NCBI GenBank assembly: GCA_022760475.1
Contig: JALEFZ010000059.1
Coordinates: 185,694-249,693, forward strand
Source: Bacteroidia bacterium
GTDB lineage: Bacteria; Bacteroidota; Bacteroidia; J057
Direction of reading: 5' to 3'
Length of the DNA: 64,000 nt
Under the pieces are notes generated by a model. It did not search any database. It was not told the DNA's origin and worked only from the letters and a program-made list of their open reading frames with translations. How positions within the stretch are numbered: position 1 is the first letter of the stretch; each line of letters begins with the position of its first letter. Positions 1-8,997 of this stretch are shown piece by piece. The translations under genes and the position numbers were made by a program.

Positions 1-2
1 TA

Positions 3-59
3 AGATGGATTAACGCAGATGGGTCAATTATTCAGACGGAAAAAGTGATTAAAAAATAA
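3..59 (+). CDS. C-terminal end of an unidentified upstream gene (partial)
   Basis: The window opens inside a reading frame that runs for 18 codons (beginning RWINADGSIIQ and ending VIKK) to a TAA at 57-59. The stop is followed 30 bp later by a strong terminator, which supports this being the true end of a gene. Too little remains to name the product. The next gene is a PL6 lyase, so another polysaccharide-degrading enzyme is possible, but this is only a guess from position. Confidence 0.45.
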   Translation, partial: RWINADGSIIQTEKVIKK

Positions 60-88
60 TTTCCTGTTTTTATAATCATTTAGTTGAT

Positions 89-116
89 ACAGGGGGATAA
101 ATATCCCCCTGTTTTT
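89..116 (+). terminator. Rho-independent terminator
   Basis: A perfect 10-bp stem (acagggggat at 89-98 pairing with atccccctgt at 103-112) with a 4-nt AAAT loop is followed by a short T run. It ends the gene whose tail lies at 3-59 and separates it from the lyase gene at 148. Confidence 0.85.
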
Positions 117-147
117 CAGTTTATATACAATTAATAAAGTCGAACCC

Positions 148-1965
148 ATGATTTGTGCCTATAAAATTCTCCCCATAATGATCTTATTCATTGGGGTACA
201 ATTATGTTCCTTCGTTTTTGGACAAACTTTCTATACAGATGGAGAAGATTTGCAAGATGCGGTAAACGCTGCTAGCCCAGGTGATGTTTTTATTGTTCCA
301 AATGGCAGTTATAAAGACTTTGAGTCAAGCTTTACAGCCATAGCTACGGCATCCCAACCGATTATAGTCAAAGCAGAGACTGTAGGTGGGGTAACTTTAA
401 CTGGGGAATCTCATTTTGTATTTAAGAAAGCTGCCCACATTATCCTGGAAGGCTTTGTCTTTGATGCTCAAGATGACAATACCTTGGTCAAGTTGGAAGG
501 ATGCCATCACATTAGAATTACCCGAAATGTATTTGAGCTAGAGACGACAGAATCTATCAAATGGGTTTTTATTGGTGGTTTTTGGAATGATTATACATTT
601 GAGTATCAGAGTCATCACAACCGTGTTGACCACAATATTTTCAAAAACAAACAAACCCCTGGACACTACATTACCATAGATGGGACGAGCAATGAGGACG
701 ATACTGATATAAGGCAATCGCAATATGACAGAATTGATCACAATTACTTTGTTAATAATGGCCCGAGAGCTGCCAATGAACAAGAATCTATTCGAATTGG
801 CTGGAGTGAGATGTCAAAATCCAGTGGATTTACCATTGTAGAACATAACTTATTTGAAAATTGTGATGGTGATCCAGAAATCATTTCCGTAAAGTCCTGC
901 GACAATACGATCCGTTACAATACATTTAGGGCTTGTTACGGGACCCTTTCTTTGAGGCATGGAAACCGCAACCGGGTTGAGGGAAATTATTTTTTTGGTG
1001 CTGGAAAAGCTAATGGTACTTTCACAAATTCCGGTGGGTCTGCTTCTACTATTCATACAGGAGGCATCCGAATTTATGGTACTGATCATGTAATAATTAA
1101 CAATTACATGGAGGGTTTACAAGGCACAAGGTGGGATGCCCCTATTGCCCTGACTCAGGGGGATGCCGTTGATGGAGCTAATTCTAGTTTAAGCAAACAC
1201 TTCCGTGCTGAACGTATTACTATTGCCTACAATACACTGGTAAACAATGCCTATGGGATCGAAATTGGTTTCGACAACAATGGTAAATACAGCAAAGGCC
1301 TCAAAGACATTGTGATCAGCAACAACCTGATCACAGGTAGCCAAAATAGCCTGATCAATTATATGGATGGGAACCATCCTGGACAAGAAGTCAGTTGGTT
1401 CAACAACGTCATTTATCCTACTGGAACAGCGGTGCTTACCAGCGATGGGTCAAGCTTTTCAAACAGTCAGGTTCAAGTTACAGATCCTGGCCTTGCCCAG
1501 ACCAATGGCCTATGGAAACCGACAAGCTCTACCCCTAGCCTTCCTTCAGGCTTGACCAATCTAAGTGTAAGCAAAGACATAGAGCTACAGAGTCGTCCTT
1601 CCCTGAGCCAGGTAGGAGCTGATTATTTGGGGCAAGATACTGTCTTAAATGTCCCCCTCTTGCCGCAAGATGTGGGCCCCATGGCCTGGGAAATAAGTAC
1701 AGCTTTAGAATTTTCTCCGAATGTCCAGTTCAGGGTATTTCCCAACCCTGCTTCCAAATTCTTATTTCTTGATCAACTGTCTAAATCTGTTGAGTCTGTC
1801 AGCTTGTTCTCATTATCGGGGCAAAAGGTACTTGAATCCGAAATTACTGAGGGAAGTCAGGAAAAAAGAATTGAGTTACCACTTCTGGAAAAGGGCTATT
1901 ATTATATACAGCTTGAAGGCAAAGGTCAGTATAAAGCAATCCTGATTTGCGTTGACCAGCAATAA
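148..1965 (+). CDS. Polysaccharide lyase family 6 (alginate lyase / chondroitinase B-like), T9SS cargo
   Basis: Predicted secreted parallel beta-helix lyase that cleaves uronic-acid polysaccharides (alginate or dermatan sulfate) by beta-elimination. Residues 1-25 form a signal peptide ending VFGQ. The body (about 28-480) has the PL6 pattern of N-rich rungs. The catalytic pair of the family is visible: Lys249 in EIISVKSCDN and Arg270 in LSLRHGNRN, almost the same numbering as Lys250/Arg271 of chondroitinase B. Acidic residues in GDPE (241-244) fit the calcium site. Residues from about 525 (RVFPNPA...) to the end form a type-A T9SS sorting domain, so the protein should cross the outer membrane and be anchored or released. 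At 605 aa it is a normal single-catalytic-domain PL6. Marine Bacteroidota usually use such enzymes on alginate; which substrate applies here cannot be read from sequence. Confidence 0.9.
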   Translation: MICAYKILPIMILFIGVQLCSFVFGQTFYTDGEDLQDAVNAASPGDVFIVPNGSYKDFESSFTAIATASQPIIVKAETVGGVTLTGESHFVFKKAAHIILEGFVFDAQDDNTLVKLEGCHHIRITRNVFELETTESIKWVFIGGFWNDYTFEYQSHHNRVDHNIFKNKQTPGHYITIDGTSNEDDTDIRQSQYDRIDHNYFVNNGPRAANEQESIRIGWSEMSKSSGFTIVEHNLFENCDGDPEIISVKSCDNTIRYNTFRACYGTLSLRHGNRNRVEGNYFFGAGKANGTFTNSGGSASTIHTGGIRIYGTDHVIINNYMEGLQGTRWDAPIALTQGDAVDGANSSLSKHFRAERITIAYNTLVNNAYGIEIGFDNNGKYSKGLKDIVISNNLITGSQNSLINYMDGNHPGQEVSWFNNVIYPTGTAVLTSDGSSFSNSQVQVTDPGLAQTNGLWKPTSSTPSLPSGLTNLSVSKDIELQSRPSLSQVGADYLGQDTVLNVPLLPQDVGPMAWEISTALEFSPNVQFRVFPNPASKFLFLDQLSKSVESVSLFSLSGQKVLESEITEGSQEKRIELPLLEKGYYYIQLEGKGQYKAILICVDQQ

Positions 1966-2026
1966 ATGAGCAATGTAAATCAGGTATTGTTATTCTATTT
2001 GATGAGTTGGCCTCCCGGGATTAAAT

Positions 2027-2062
2027 AGCCAGGAGAAAAAATATTTATTTTTTCTCCTGGCT
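2027..2062. terminator. Bidirectional terminator between convergent genes
   Basis: A perfect 16-bp stem (2027-2042 with 2047-2062) closes on a 4-nt ATTT loop. The inner part is six A:T pairs, so either strand gives a GC-rich hairpin with U-rich flanks. It lies between the lyase gene (stop 1965, plus) and the repeat protein gene (stop 2152, minus). Confidence 0.75.
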
Positions 2063-2151
2063 TACAGCTAGCTCAAAGTGCAAATTCCCATTTCAATAAT
2101 ATGCCTTTCCTTCTAAAGGCTTAGGATAAGACACATCAACAGCCTGGACCA

Positions 2152-4170
2152 TCAATCCTGGAGAGAAAGGACTTGGGTGGCTGAATTATGCTCGACCATA
2201 TCCAGTCGAGCGGATAACTCTGATAAGATGGCATTGAACTGGGCAAGCTGCAGTTCGTAGGCTTTTATTTGCTGGGCTTGATGGGTAATCTGTTGTTCTT
2301 GTTGGGCTACTTTTTGGTTGAGTTCCTGAACAGCTTTTGTGAGAGGCACCACAAATTCTGCGTAACGAAGGCCATAAGCCTGTTTCACAGAGTCTTCAGG
2401 TACTTTTACTCCGCTGAAATCATAGCCCAGGTTTTGGGCAGTTCTCAGTACTTCCTGTGCAATGAAACCACTAAACCTGGTTTGCGCCTTACGACTTGCT
2501 CCTTCCTTCAGTTCTTGGGCAAGAGAATCATTGCCATTAAACGCCTGCATGCTGTCCACGTCAAACTGGTAGCTGACAGGGCGAAGGGCATTGATGAAAT
2601 CCAAGCCTGGAATGTCCTCTTTGACCTCTCTTTTGAAACGGCCATCGGAGAGGGCCGTCCAGTTGACGGTCCCACCAATTGTACGGGTAGAGACATTCCC
2701 TAAAAACACCTGGTTTTTCTCTGACAAGGTATAATTGTTTCCTATCAAAATAGAATTGGAGCCATTTACCCTATTGTTTGCCCCAAAGCTGATGCTGCTT
2801 CTCCCATTTACAATGGTGGATCGGCCTATAGCAATGGCGTTGGTGCTGTCTACTGTAACGGCATATCCAATTCCAATCGCATAGTCAGACCCATCCTTCA
2901 CCCTGGTTGTACGTCCAATGCCAATCGCTCCTATTGCCTCCAGGGTCAGTTGACTACCGATGGTGACGCCATACTGACCACTGTTAGAATTACTGTATCC
3001 TATTGAGGTTACGTCGTCCTCAGATACGGTGGTCGAGGCTCCAATACCGATGCTGTTTCTCCCCTTGACATTGGCGGTTCTGCCAATTCCGATGGCATCT
3101 GTGCTGTCTACATCGACGGTATATCCAATTCCAATCGCATACCTAGCCCCGTTGTTCAGTCTGGCTGTACGTCCGATGCCAATGGCTCCTATCGCTCGTA
3201 AGTCCAGTTGGCTACCAATGGTGATGCCATACTGCCCCCCATTGAAATTGTTGTATCCAAATGAGGTTACATCATTCTCAGCAGGAGTGCTTGCAGCTCC
3301 AATAAAGGTACAGCGAGACCTGTCTGTGTTGTTGAAATCGGAATATGCCCCCATCCCCACATTGTCCTGTCCATCACGATTGGTGTAGCCTGCCCTGAAT
3401 CCCACATAGGTGTTGCGGTTGGCATTGGTTGTCAAGTTGCGTCGGTTGTTGTCCCAGCCGGCATAGGCCCCAATAAAGGTATTGTAATCCGCGTACTCGC
3501 TGGCCGCCCCGGAAGCTGCGCCTATGAAGGTATTGTAGAGGCCTACGCTGTTGTCTATACCTGCAGAGTCTCCCAGCGCAGTATTGTGATGTCCAGTGGT
3601 ATTATCCTCACCTGCTACATTTCCTACAAAGGTGTTTTGATACCCAGTAGTATTAAAATACCCAGACCTCCTACCGACAAAGGTATTTTCATCTCCACTT
3701 GTATTATCGTAGCCAGCATCTTCACCAATGAATACATTGCTTCTACCTGTCACATTCGCCTTACCAGCCTCATCTCCCACAAAGGTGTTGTCTCTTCCTG
3801 AGGTGTTTGCTTCTCCAGCTTCAGAACCAACGAATGTGTTGTCGCTTCCGTTGATGTTTGATCTACCTGCTTCAGCGCCAATAAAGGTATTGTCAGATCC
3901 TCTTGTATTTCGGTATCCTGCATAATAGCCGATGGCAGTGAGTTCTCGGGCAGTATTGAACCTCCCTGCCCCAAATCCTAAGAGTGTGTTAAAGGTTCCT
4001 GTTGTAACTGAAACACCTGCGGAGTCTCCGATTATGGTATTTCTATTCCCTGTGGTGAGGGAACTACCTGCTCCTATTCCCAATACCCGGTTGAAACTTT
4101 GGGCAAAGCTTGTATGAGTTGACAAAAATCCGATGATCAGGATAAACAGAACTGATTTTATATGTTGCAT
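2152..4170 (-). CDS. YadA-head-like repeat protein with C-terminal S74 (endosialidase-type) chaperone domain
   Basis: A secreted, probably trimeric, fibrous surface protein. Residues 1-24 are a signal peptide (…SFAQ). Residues 44 to about 246 hold twelve tandem units with a 17-residue period of the type NTFVGxxAGxxNTxGxx, resembling trimeric adhesin head repeats. A second region (about 285-500) repeats IGIG-type units and contains a larger duplication. From about 515 (WTALSDGRFKREV) the Peptidase_S74 intramolecular chaperone starts; in this family it trimerises the fibre and then cleaves itself off. A coiled coil with several QQ pairs follows at about 615-660. The start lies 36 bp after the stop of the SBBP protein gene, so they are probably cotranscribed. 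Exact role unknown. Confidence 0.8.
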   Translation of the reverse strand: MQHIKSVLFILIIGFLSTHTSFAQSFNRVLGIGAGSSLTTGNRNTIIGDSAGVSVTTGTFNTLLGFGAGRFNTARELTAIGYYAGYRNTRGSDNTFIGAEAGRSNINGSDNTFVGSEAGEANTSGRDNTFVGDEAGKANVTGRSNVFIGEDAGYDNTSGDENTFVGRRSGYFNTTGYQNTFVGNVAGEDNTTGHHNTALGDSAGIDNSVGLYNTFIGAASGAASEYADYNTFIGAYAGWDNNRRNLTTNANRNTYVGFRAGYTNRDGQDNVGMGAYSDFNNTDRSRCTFIGAASTPAENDVTSFGYNNFNGGQYGITIGSQLDLRAIGAIGIGRTARLNNGARYAIGIGYTVDVDSTDAIGIGRTANVKGRNSIGIGASTTVSEDDVTSIGYSNSNSGQYGVTIGSQLTLEAIGAIGIGRTTRVKDGSDYAIGIGYAVTVDSTNAIAIGRSTIVNGRSSISFGANNRVNGSNSILIGNNYTLSEKNQVFLGNVSTRTIGGTVNWTALSDGRFKREVKEDIPGLDFINALRPVSYQFDVDSMQAFNGNDSLAQELKEGASRKAQTRFSGFIAQEVLRTAQNLGYDFSGVKVPEDSVKQAYGLRYAEFVVPLTKAVQELNQKVAQQEQQITHQAQQIKAYELQLAQFNAILSELSARLDMVEHNSATQVLSLQD
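3433..4041 (-). repeat. In-gene tandem repeat, 51-nt (17-residue) period, 12 units
   Basis: Unit-start positions in the protein fall at residues 44, 61, 78, 94, 111, 128, 145, 162, 179, 196, 213 and 230, almost all spaced exactly 17. Conserved positions are N1-T2, G5, A8-G9 and N12, with the variable residues at the unit ends. The nucleotide repeat could mediate length variation by slippage or recombination. Confidence 0.8.
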
Positions 4171-4206
4171 GATTTTGTTCTTAATAGTTGATAAAAAATG
4201 GAAAGC

Positions 4207-6276
4207 CTAGTTTTTGCGGATACACCTACAGTTGTGAGAGGTATTTGTGGTCTTGGGATCAGGATCTGGTCCTCCATAGTCCAGCCTTTGGCTGTAAGCT
4301 GTATTGGCATCAATTTGGGTGCTGCTCCAGTATTTGACCAGGGAGGTCTGCGACAAGCCGGTGATGTAGTAGGATTGCTTGTACATGGCGTCCAACTCCA
4401 GCCGTGAGGGCAGGTACCAGTCCGAAAAGCCAAAGGCCGTCAGGTTGGTGCAGGTGGATTGAGCTGTAGCCCAATTTACATTGGTAGCATTGTCATCGGG
4501 ATGGACAAAGATGGTCGATCCATGAAAGATGATGGGGATGGGCAAGGCTGTGTCTGGGATGGCGATTCCTGGAAGGACAACTGAACCGCCATTGGTCAAT
4601 TTGAGGGTATCACCACTTAATCTTAGGCTTTGAAGCTCATTGGCTGGGTCGCTGTCTTTGTCTTGGCTATTAGAGAGATTTTTATCGATACGTGCCCCTC
4701 CCCCATCTTCTGCATCTAGGGACCAAACAAATACATCGGTACTTCCCTGAGATGTAAGGGGCTTTCCACCAAAATTTGCTGTTCCTGAATAACTTCCTGT
4801 AAGTACTGGGGCTTTCAGGATACCATCAAAATCAATTGCCTGTACACTACCCGCAGGTCCACGCTTGGCCCAAACAAACTGTCCAGAAGTGTTCAATTTA
4901 GCTACAAAAATTTCTGTACTACCACTGCTAGTCAGGTTGGTACCTCCAAAGTTTGCAGAACCATTGTATGTACCCGTGATATAGCTATTCCCATCAATAT
5001 CTAACGTTATACCCAATCCCTCATCCCGGTTGGCTCCACCTGCCAGAGTTGCCCATTGAAACTGACCTGCAGGATTCAGCTTTGCAACAAAAACGTCCGT
5101 ATTGCCCCCGCTGGTAAGAGAAAGAGACTGAAAGTTGATCGTACCGTTAAAGGTACCTGTAACATACGAATTGCCAGCAGGATCAACAGCAATGTCATAG
5201 CCGAAGATGGTTCCATTCAATCCTCCTGCCTGCCTCGTCCAAACAAAACTCGAACTCCCGTTGGCTTTAGTTATAAATAGATCGACTGTGCCCGAAGCTC
5301 TCAATGTATCGCGATCAAATGGAAAGGCACCGCTAGAAAAATAACCCACATGGTAATCGTTGCCCAAACCGTCAACCGAGACAGCTGTGGACTGAATAGA
5401 TGCAGGCCCTAAGGCACTATACTCAGAGATTACCTGACCAGAGGAATTTAGTTTGACGGTAACAAAGGCATACTGAGAGCTAGTACCAACAAAATTAAAA
5501 TAGCTGCCTATCGTGATATTTCCTCTCACAGAGCAACTTAGAAAGAGGTTTCCAGCAGCATCTGATGCAACGCCCGAACAACTAGCGGATATAGATCCAT
5601 CTATCAATAAGGCCCAAACAAACTTACCTGAAGGGTCAATTTTGGCGAGGAAACCGTCCGTGGAGCCTGTAACCACCAAAGTGGTGTCTCCAAAACTGGC
5701 TGATCCTCCCGATAAGAAGCCTGTTATGTAAACATTCCCCTGCCCGTCTACCGTAAGATCATTGCTAATCTCTAGGCCAATTCCACCTGCTTTCACAGCC
5801 CATAATACACGACCTTGGGGATTGATTTTGGCCAGGAAGATGTCCTGGCTTCCGCTGCTGACAAGGATCGTATTCCCCAAGGTAGTGGAGCCACTAAAAT
5901 TGCCCAAAACCAAGCGGTTTCCATTCCCATCAGTTTCGATGGCTGTGCCAAGTTCGAAATTGCTGCCTCCCAGGGAAGCAGGCGATATTTCAGGTCCAAC
6001 ACCAGGGACACCACAATCCAGAATCCATTCATTCCCCGAATAATAATTGAAGCATGAATCATCCAGGTTGTAGATCATCAAGCCAGGCGCTGGCTTTCTA
6101 ATGGCATCGCGCTGGTCGGTCGTCATTCGGGGTAGCAGCATACCCTTCGTAGCAGATTGTACATCCAGGATAGCACTTGAATCCGGATTGGCGCCATTGG
6201 CATTGATGCCCACCGACTGGGCAAATAGTGTAAGAGAAAACCCTGAAAACAGGATTATCAGATAGAGACGTTTCAT
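4207..6276 (-). CDS. SBBP-repeat beta-propeller protein with C-terminal Lcl/DUF1566 domain
   Basis: Predicted surface or secreted protein. A signal peptide (about 1-19, …LFAQ) is followed by a module shared with the gene at 6427 (SVGINANGANPDSSAILD, then PRMTTDQRDAI, then a DDSCFNYY segment, to about residue 95). Residues about 105-520 hold SBBP-type repeats of the form DxxGNxYxTGxFxG...TxFGxxxLxSxGxxDxFxAKLxxxGxFxWA. The end (about 580-689) is a DUF1566/Lcl_C domain: FSDWYLPSRLELDAMY, YWSSTQ and a final CRCIRKN. Substrate or partner unknown. A leader almost identical to the one before the paralogue precedes it. It probably forms an operon with the S74 protein 36 bp downstream. Confidence 0.8.
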   Translation of the reverse strand: MKRLYLIILFSGFSLTLFAQSVGINANGANPDSSAILDVQSATKGMLLPRMTTDQRDAIRKPAPGLMIYNLDDSCFNYYSGNEWILDCGVPGVGPEISPASLGGSNFELGTAIETDGNGNRLVLGNFSGSTTLGNTILVSSGSQDIFLAKINPQGRVLWAVKAGGIGLEISNDLTVDGQGNVYITGFLSGGSASFGDTTLVVTGSTDGFLAKIDPSGKFVWALLIDGSISASCSGVASDAAGNLFLSCSVRGNITIGSYFNFVGTSSQYAFVTVKLNSSGQVISEYSALGPASIQSTAVSVDGLGNDYHVGYFSSGAFPFDRDTLRASGTVDLFITKANGSSSFVWTRQAGGLNGTIFGYDIAVDPAGNSYVTGTFNGTINFQSLSLTSGGNTDVFVAKLNPAGQFQWATLAGGANRDEGLGITLDIDGNSYITGTYNGSANFGGTNLTSSGSTEIFVAKLNTSGQFVWAKRGPAGSVQAIDFDGILKAPVLTGSYSGTANFGGKPLTSQGSTDVFVWSLDAEDGGGARIDKNLSNSQDKDSDPANELQSLRLSGDTLKLTNGGSVVLPGIAIPDTALPIPIIFHGSTIFVHPDDNATNVNWATAQSTCTNLTAFGFSDWYLPSRLELDAMYKQSYYITGLSQTSLVKYWSSTQIDANTAYSQRLDYGGPDPDPKTTNTSHNCRCIRKN

Positions 6277-6297
6277 AAATAAAAATTTAAGGTTAAC

Positions 6298-6436
6298 GTC
6301 CCAAACCTCTGACTTTTAACCCTTTGCCCTGTGTACTATTGATCCAAAAGCATGGATTATTGATCAGGACAGAAAAAAATCCCCATTTCCTCTCGGAAAG
6401 GGGACTCAATAAAAATAAAGAAACGTCTACCTTTTG
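6298..6436. repeat. Duplicated intergenic segment, copy 1
   Basis: About 140 bp that recur at 8858-8997. By eye I count roughly 15 differences including one gap. It covers the end of the upstream coding region, its terminator and the leader before the next ATGAAACGTCT start. It marks a tandem duplication in which one SBBP gene plus its leader was copied. Confidence 0.85.
6373..6404 (-). terminator. Rho-independent terminator for the SBBP/S74 gene
   Basis: Read on the minus strand, a stem of TCCCC/GGGGA and TTTCC/GGAAA arms with one bulged base and a GAGA loop is followed by seven U residues. It lies 23-54 bp after the stop at 6427. Confidence 0.8.
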
Positions 6437-8838
6437 CTGAGTTTGTCTGTAGCCTTGGTAGCCTGTTGAGCTTCGAGTGCTTTGAGGCGTGTATCGAAGG
6501 AATTTATCATGAATTGGCTTTCTTTTTTGAGCTGTTCAATTTCCCTTTGCTGGGCCTGGTTTACTTCAATGAGAAGGGCAGTCAGCTTGGCATAATCTAC
6601 CGCCATGACTCCATTGGAATCCTTGCTGACCAGCTCAGGGAGTACCCGATCAATCTCCTGGGCCATGACCCCTACCTGCCGGCTTGTGTCTGTTGAACCT
6701 TCTTTCCAGTAATAATGGTAGCCATTGATTTGGGATAACATGGCGAGGGGATTGCTTATTTCCTCAAAGTCCCGTTTGAGGGTAGAGTCTGACCAGGTGG
6801 TCCAGGCATTGGCGCGGGCATTGGAGCCGTCGCCATTTATTCCTACTTGCAGGCGATGCTGAGGGCTGGGTGCGCCAATCCCTACGTTTCCGTTGCTGCT
6901 CCAATATAAAACCCCTTTTTGGCCCCCATTTGTAGTCCCTAGGATTCCACCAGAAAATCCATAGAGTGCAGGACCATCTGGAGACAGATTGGCAAATTTG
7001 CTTGTCGATCCAGCATAGCGTAGCCCATGGTTGATATCCGTGCCAGCCCTTAGATATATAGGCAGGTCATTCAACCGAAGGCTGGTGGTAGCAGAGTGGT
7101 TCCCCAAATTGTCCCTTAGAGAAGATAAGTCAACGGTATTTCCTCCACTTAGGCTAAGGTTTGGATTTGTAAAACTGAGTGTTTGTAGTTCATTGGTCGC
7201 ATCGGAGTCCCCATCCTGGAGATCTGCAAGGCTTCCAGGTACTCCTCCCAGAGATCCATTTTGGCTATTCAGCGTCCAAAGGAAAAATTGAGGCGTGCCT
7301 GAAACAGAGACAGAGGTTCCATCAAAATCATTGCTATTGACACCCAAACTACCTAAAACAGAGAGGTTTCCTAAAGAATCAAGTGCCAGATCTGTTCCGC
7401 TGTCAAAAGCTGAGCTTCCAGCTCTCTTGGCCCAAAGTGCCTGGCCGAGGGCATCAAATTTTACGACAAAAGCATCGTCCCCCCCTCTGGCAACCAAGCT
7501 CGGACTTACAGGAGTTATCGTGCCCCTGAACCAACCTGTGGCATAGCTTTCACCGGTAGGCGCTACCTTAACCCTTCCCCCAAAGTCATCCCCTGTTCCT
7601 CCTATGGAATTGGCCCATACAAATTGACCGTTGGGATCAAGTTTTGCCAGAAAGGCATCATCGCCACCCAGGCTGGATGTTGGAGTAGGGCCAAAATTTG
7701 AAGTCCCTTTAAAGGTACCTAGCCAGTAAATTTCGCCTAACCGATCCAGACCTAAACTTAGCCCCCGAGATTCAGGCCCAGTGATCTGGGTAGCCCAAAG
7801 GAACTGATTACTTGGGCTAATCTTGCACAGAAAAGCATTTGAAATAGTGGATGTGGCTGTCAAACTTGTACTGCCAAAGTTAGCGTTTCCAGCAAAATGA
7901 CCTGTAACATATGCGTTTCCATTTCGGTCAATGGCGACATCCGTTACCCTGTGGCTTAGGTTATTTGAGCCAGAAACAGTTCCTGACAAAAACTGACCCG
8001 CAGGGTTATACCTCACTAGAAAAAAACCTTTGTTGTTGCCAGGAGTAAGATTGAAGGTAATCCCTCCTAGGGTGGTTCTGGCTCTACAACTTCCTACGAT
8101 GACTGGATTGCCAGCAGGATCAAGGGCAAGGCCGCGGGTCGATTCACTGTCTGACCCTCCATCGTTGATTGCCCAAAGCACATCCCCATTGGGATTTAGT
8201 TTGATTAAAAAAATGTCGAAGCTACCATTACTGATTAAAGTAGTACCTCCTACAGGAAGTGTAGCACCCGAAAAAGATCCAGAAATGTAGATATTGCCCG
8301 ACTGATCTAATAAGAGTGGCCCTGCGAATTCGCTGCCATTGCCACCAAATTGCTTTACCCATAGGAACACTCCCTTTGGGCTGATCTTTGCCACCAATAT
8401 ATCATTGCTGGTTGAATTCAGGGCAAAACCTCCCAAATTGATACTTCCGGAGAATTCTGCAGTTAAAAATCGATTGCCTGCCTGGTCTGACACCATCCTC
8501 CTAGCTGAAATAATATTACCTATAGAACTTCCGATCACCTGCGGAGTGACGGACACATCACCATCAGTGATTCCACAATCTTTGATCCAAAGATTGGCCG
8601 AGTAATAATTGAAACAGGAATCATCCAGGTTGTAGATCATCAAGCCCTCCGCTGGCTGTACAATGGCATCCCGCTGTTCGGTAGTCATTCGGGGCATGAG
8701 CAGTCCCTTGGATGAAGATTCCAAATCAAGGATAGAACTGGAATGGGGTTGTGCCCCGTCGGCATTGATGCCCACGGACTGGGCGATCAGGGCTATGGAC
8801 AGCCCCAAGAAGCACATAATTAAAATGAGACGTTTCAT
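6427..8838 (-). CDS. SBBP-repeat beta-propeller protein with C-terminal S74 chaperone domain
   Basis: Paralogue of the gene at 4207. It has the same signal peptide type (…LIAQ), the same N-terminal module (PRMTTEQRDAI, NLDDSCFNYY) and about ten SBBP repeats (residues about 110-530). The C-terminus differs: after a linker (SLADLQDGDSDATNELQTL) there is a beta-rich region and then a Peptidase_S74 domain beginning near residue 690 (WSDSTLKRDFEEI, YHYYWKEGS, GVMAQEI) with a terminal coiled coil. In known families this chaperone folds a trimer and is removed autocatalytically. Swapping S74 for DUF1566 on the same scaffold suggests domain shuffling. Leader and terminator are both inside the duplicated segments. 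Function unknown; extracellular location inferred. Confidence 0.8.
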   Translation of the reverse strand: MKRLILIMCFLGLSIALIAQSVGINADGAQPHSSSILDLESSSKGLLMPRMTTEQRDAIVQPAEGLMIYNLDDSCFNYYSANLWIKDCGITDGDVSVTPQVIGSSIGNIISARRMVSDQAGNRFLTAEFSGSINLGGFALNSTSNDILVAKISPKGVFLWVKQFGGNGSEFAGPLLLDQSGNIYISGSFSGATLPVGGTTLISNGSFDIFLIKLNPNGDVLWAINDGGSDSESTRGLALDPAGNPVIVGSCRARTTLGGITFNLTPGNNKGFFLVRYNPAGQFLSGTVSGSNNLSHRVTDVAIDRNGNAYVTGHFAGNANFGSTSLTATSTISNAFLCKISPSNQFLWATQITGPESRGLSLGLDRLGEIYWLGTFKGTSNFGPTPTSSLGGDDAFLAKLDPNGQFVWANSIGGTGDDFGGRVKVAPTGESYATGWFRGTITPVSPSLVARGGDDAFVVKFDALGQALWAKRAGSSAFDSGTDLALDSLGNLSVLGSLGVNSNDFDGTSVSVSGTPQFFLWTLNSQNGSLGGVPGSLADLQDGDSDATNELQTLSFTNPNLSLSGGNTVDLSSLRDNLGNHSATTSLRLNDLPIYLRAGTDINHGLRYAGSTSKFANLSPDGPALYGFSGGILGTTNGGQKGVLYWSSNGNVGIGAPSPQHRLQVGINGDGSNARANAWTTWSDSTLKRDFEEISNPLAMLSQINGYHYYWKEGSTDTSRQVGVMAQEIDRVLPELVSKDSNGVMAVDYAKLTALLIEVNQAQQREIEQLKKESQFMINSFDTRLKALEAQQATKATDKLSKR

Positions 8839-8857
8839 AAAATTTGATTATTGATAT

Positions 8858-8997
8858 GTCTCAAAACTCTGGTTTTTAACCCTTTGGCATGTGTACCATT
8901 GATCCAAAAGCATGGACTATTGATCAGGACAGAAAAAATCCCCATTTCCTCTCGGAAAGGGGACTCTATACTAAAAAAGAAACGTCTATCTTTTGCC
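8858..8997. repeat. Duplicated intergenic segment, copy 2
   Basis: Second copy of the segment at 6298-6436, lying between the start of the SBBP/S74 gene and the remnant of the TPR gene. Its coding-end portion (ggcaaaagatagacg) is now read in another frame by the broken TPR gene. Confidence 0.85.
8931..8963 (-). terminator. Duplicate of the 6373 terminator
   Basis: Same hairpin (arms TCCCC/GGGGA plus TTTCC/GGAAA, GAGA loop) followed on the minus strand by a six- to seven-base U run. It now terminates transcripts from the broken TPR gene before the SBBP/S74 gene. Confidence 0.8.

Noticed and set aside
2269..2703. 144-codon plus-strand frame opposite the S74 domain
   Set aside because: It is antisense to the conserved S74 domain and has no independent signal; a shadow of the real gene.
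2152..8838. Prophage tail-fibre region, because of the S74 chaperone domains
   Set aside because: No other phage gene (capsid, terminase, tail, integrase, lysis) is nearby, and all three proteins have signal peptides, which tail fibres lack.
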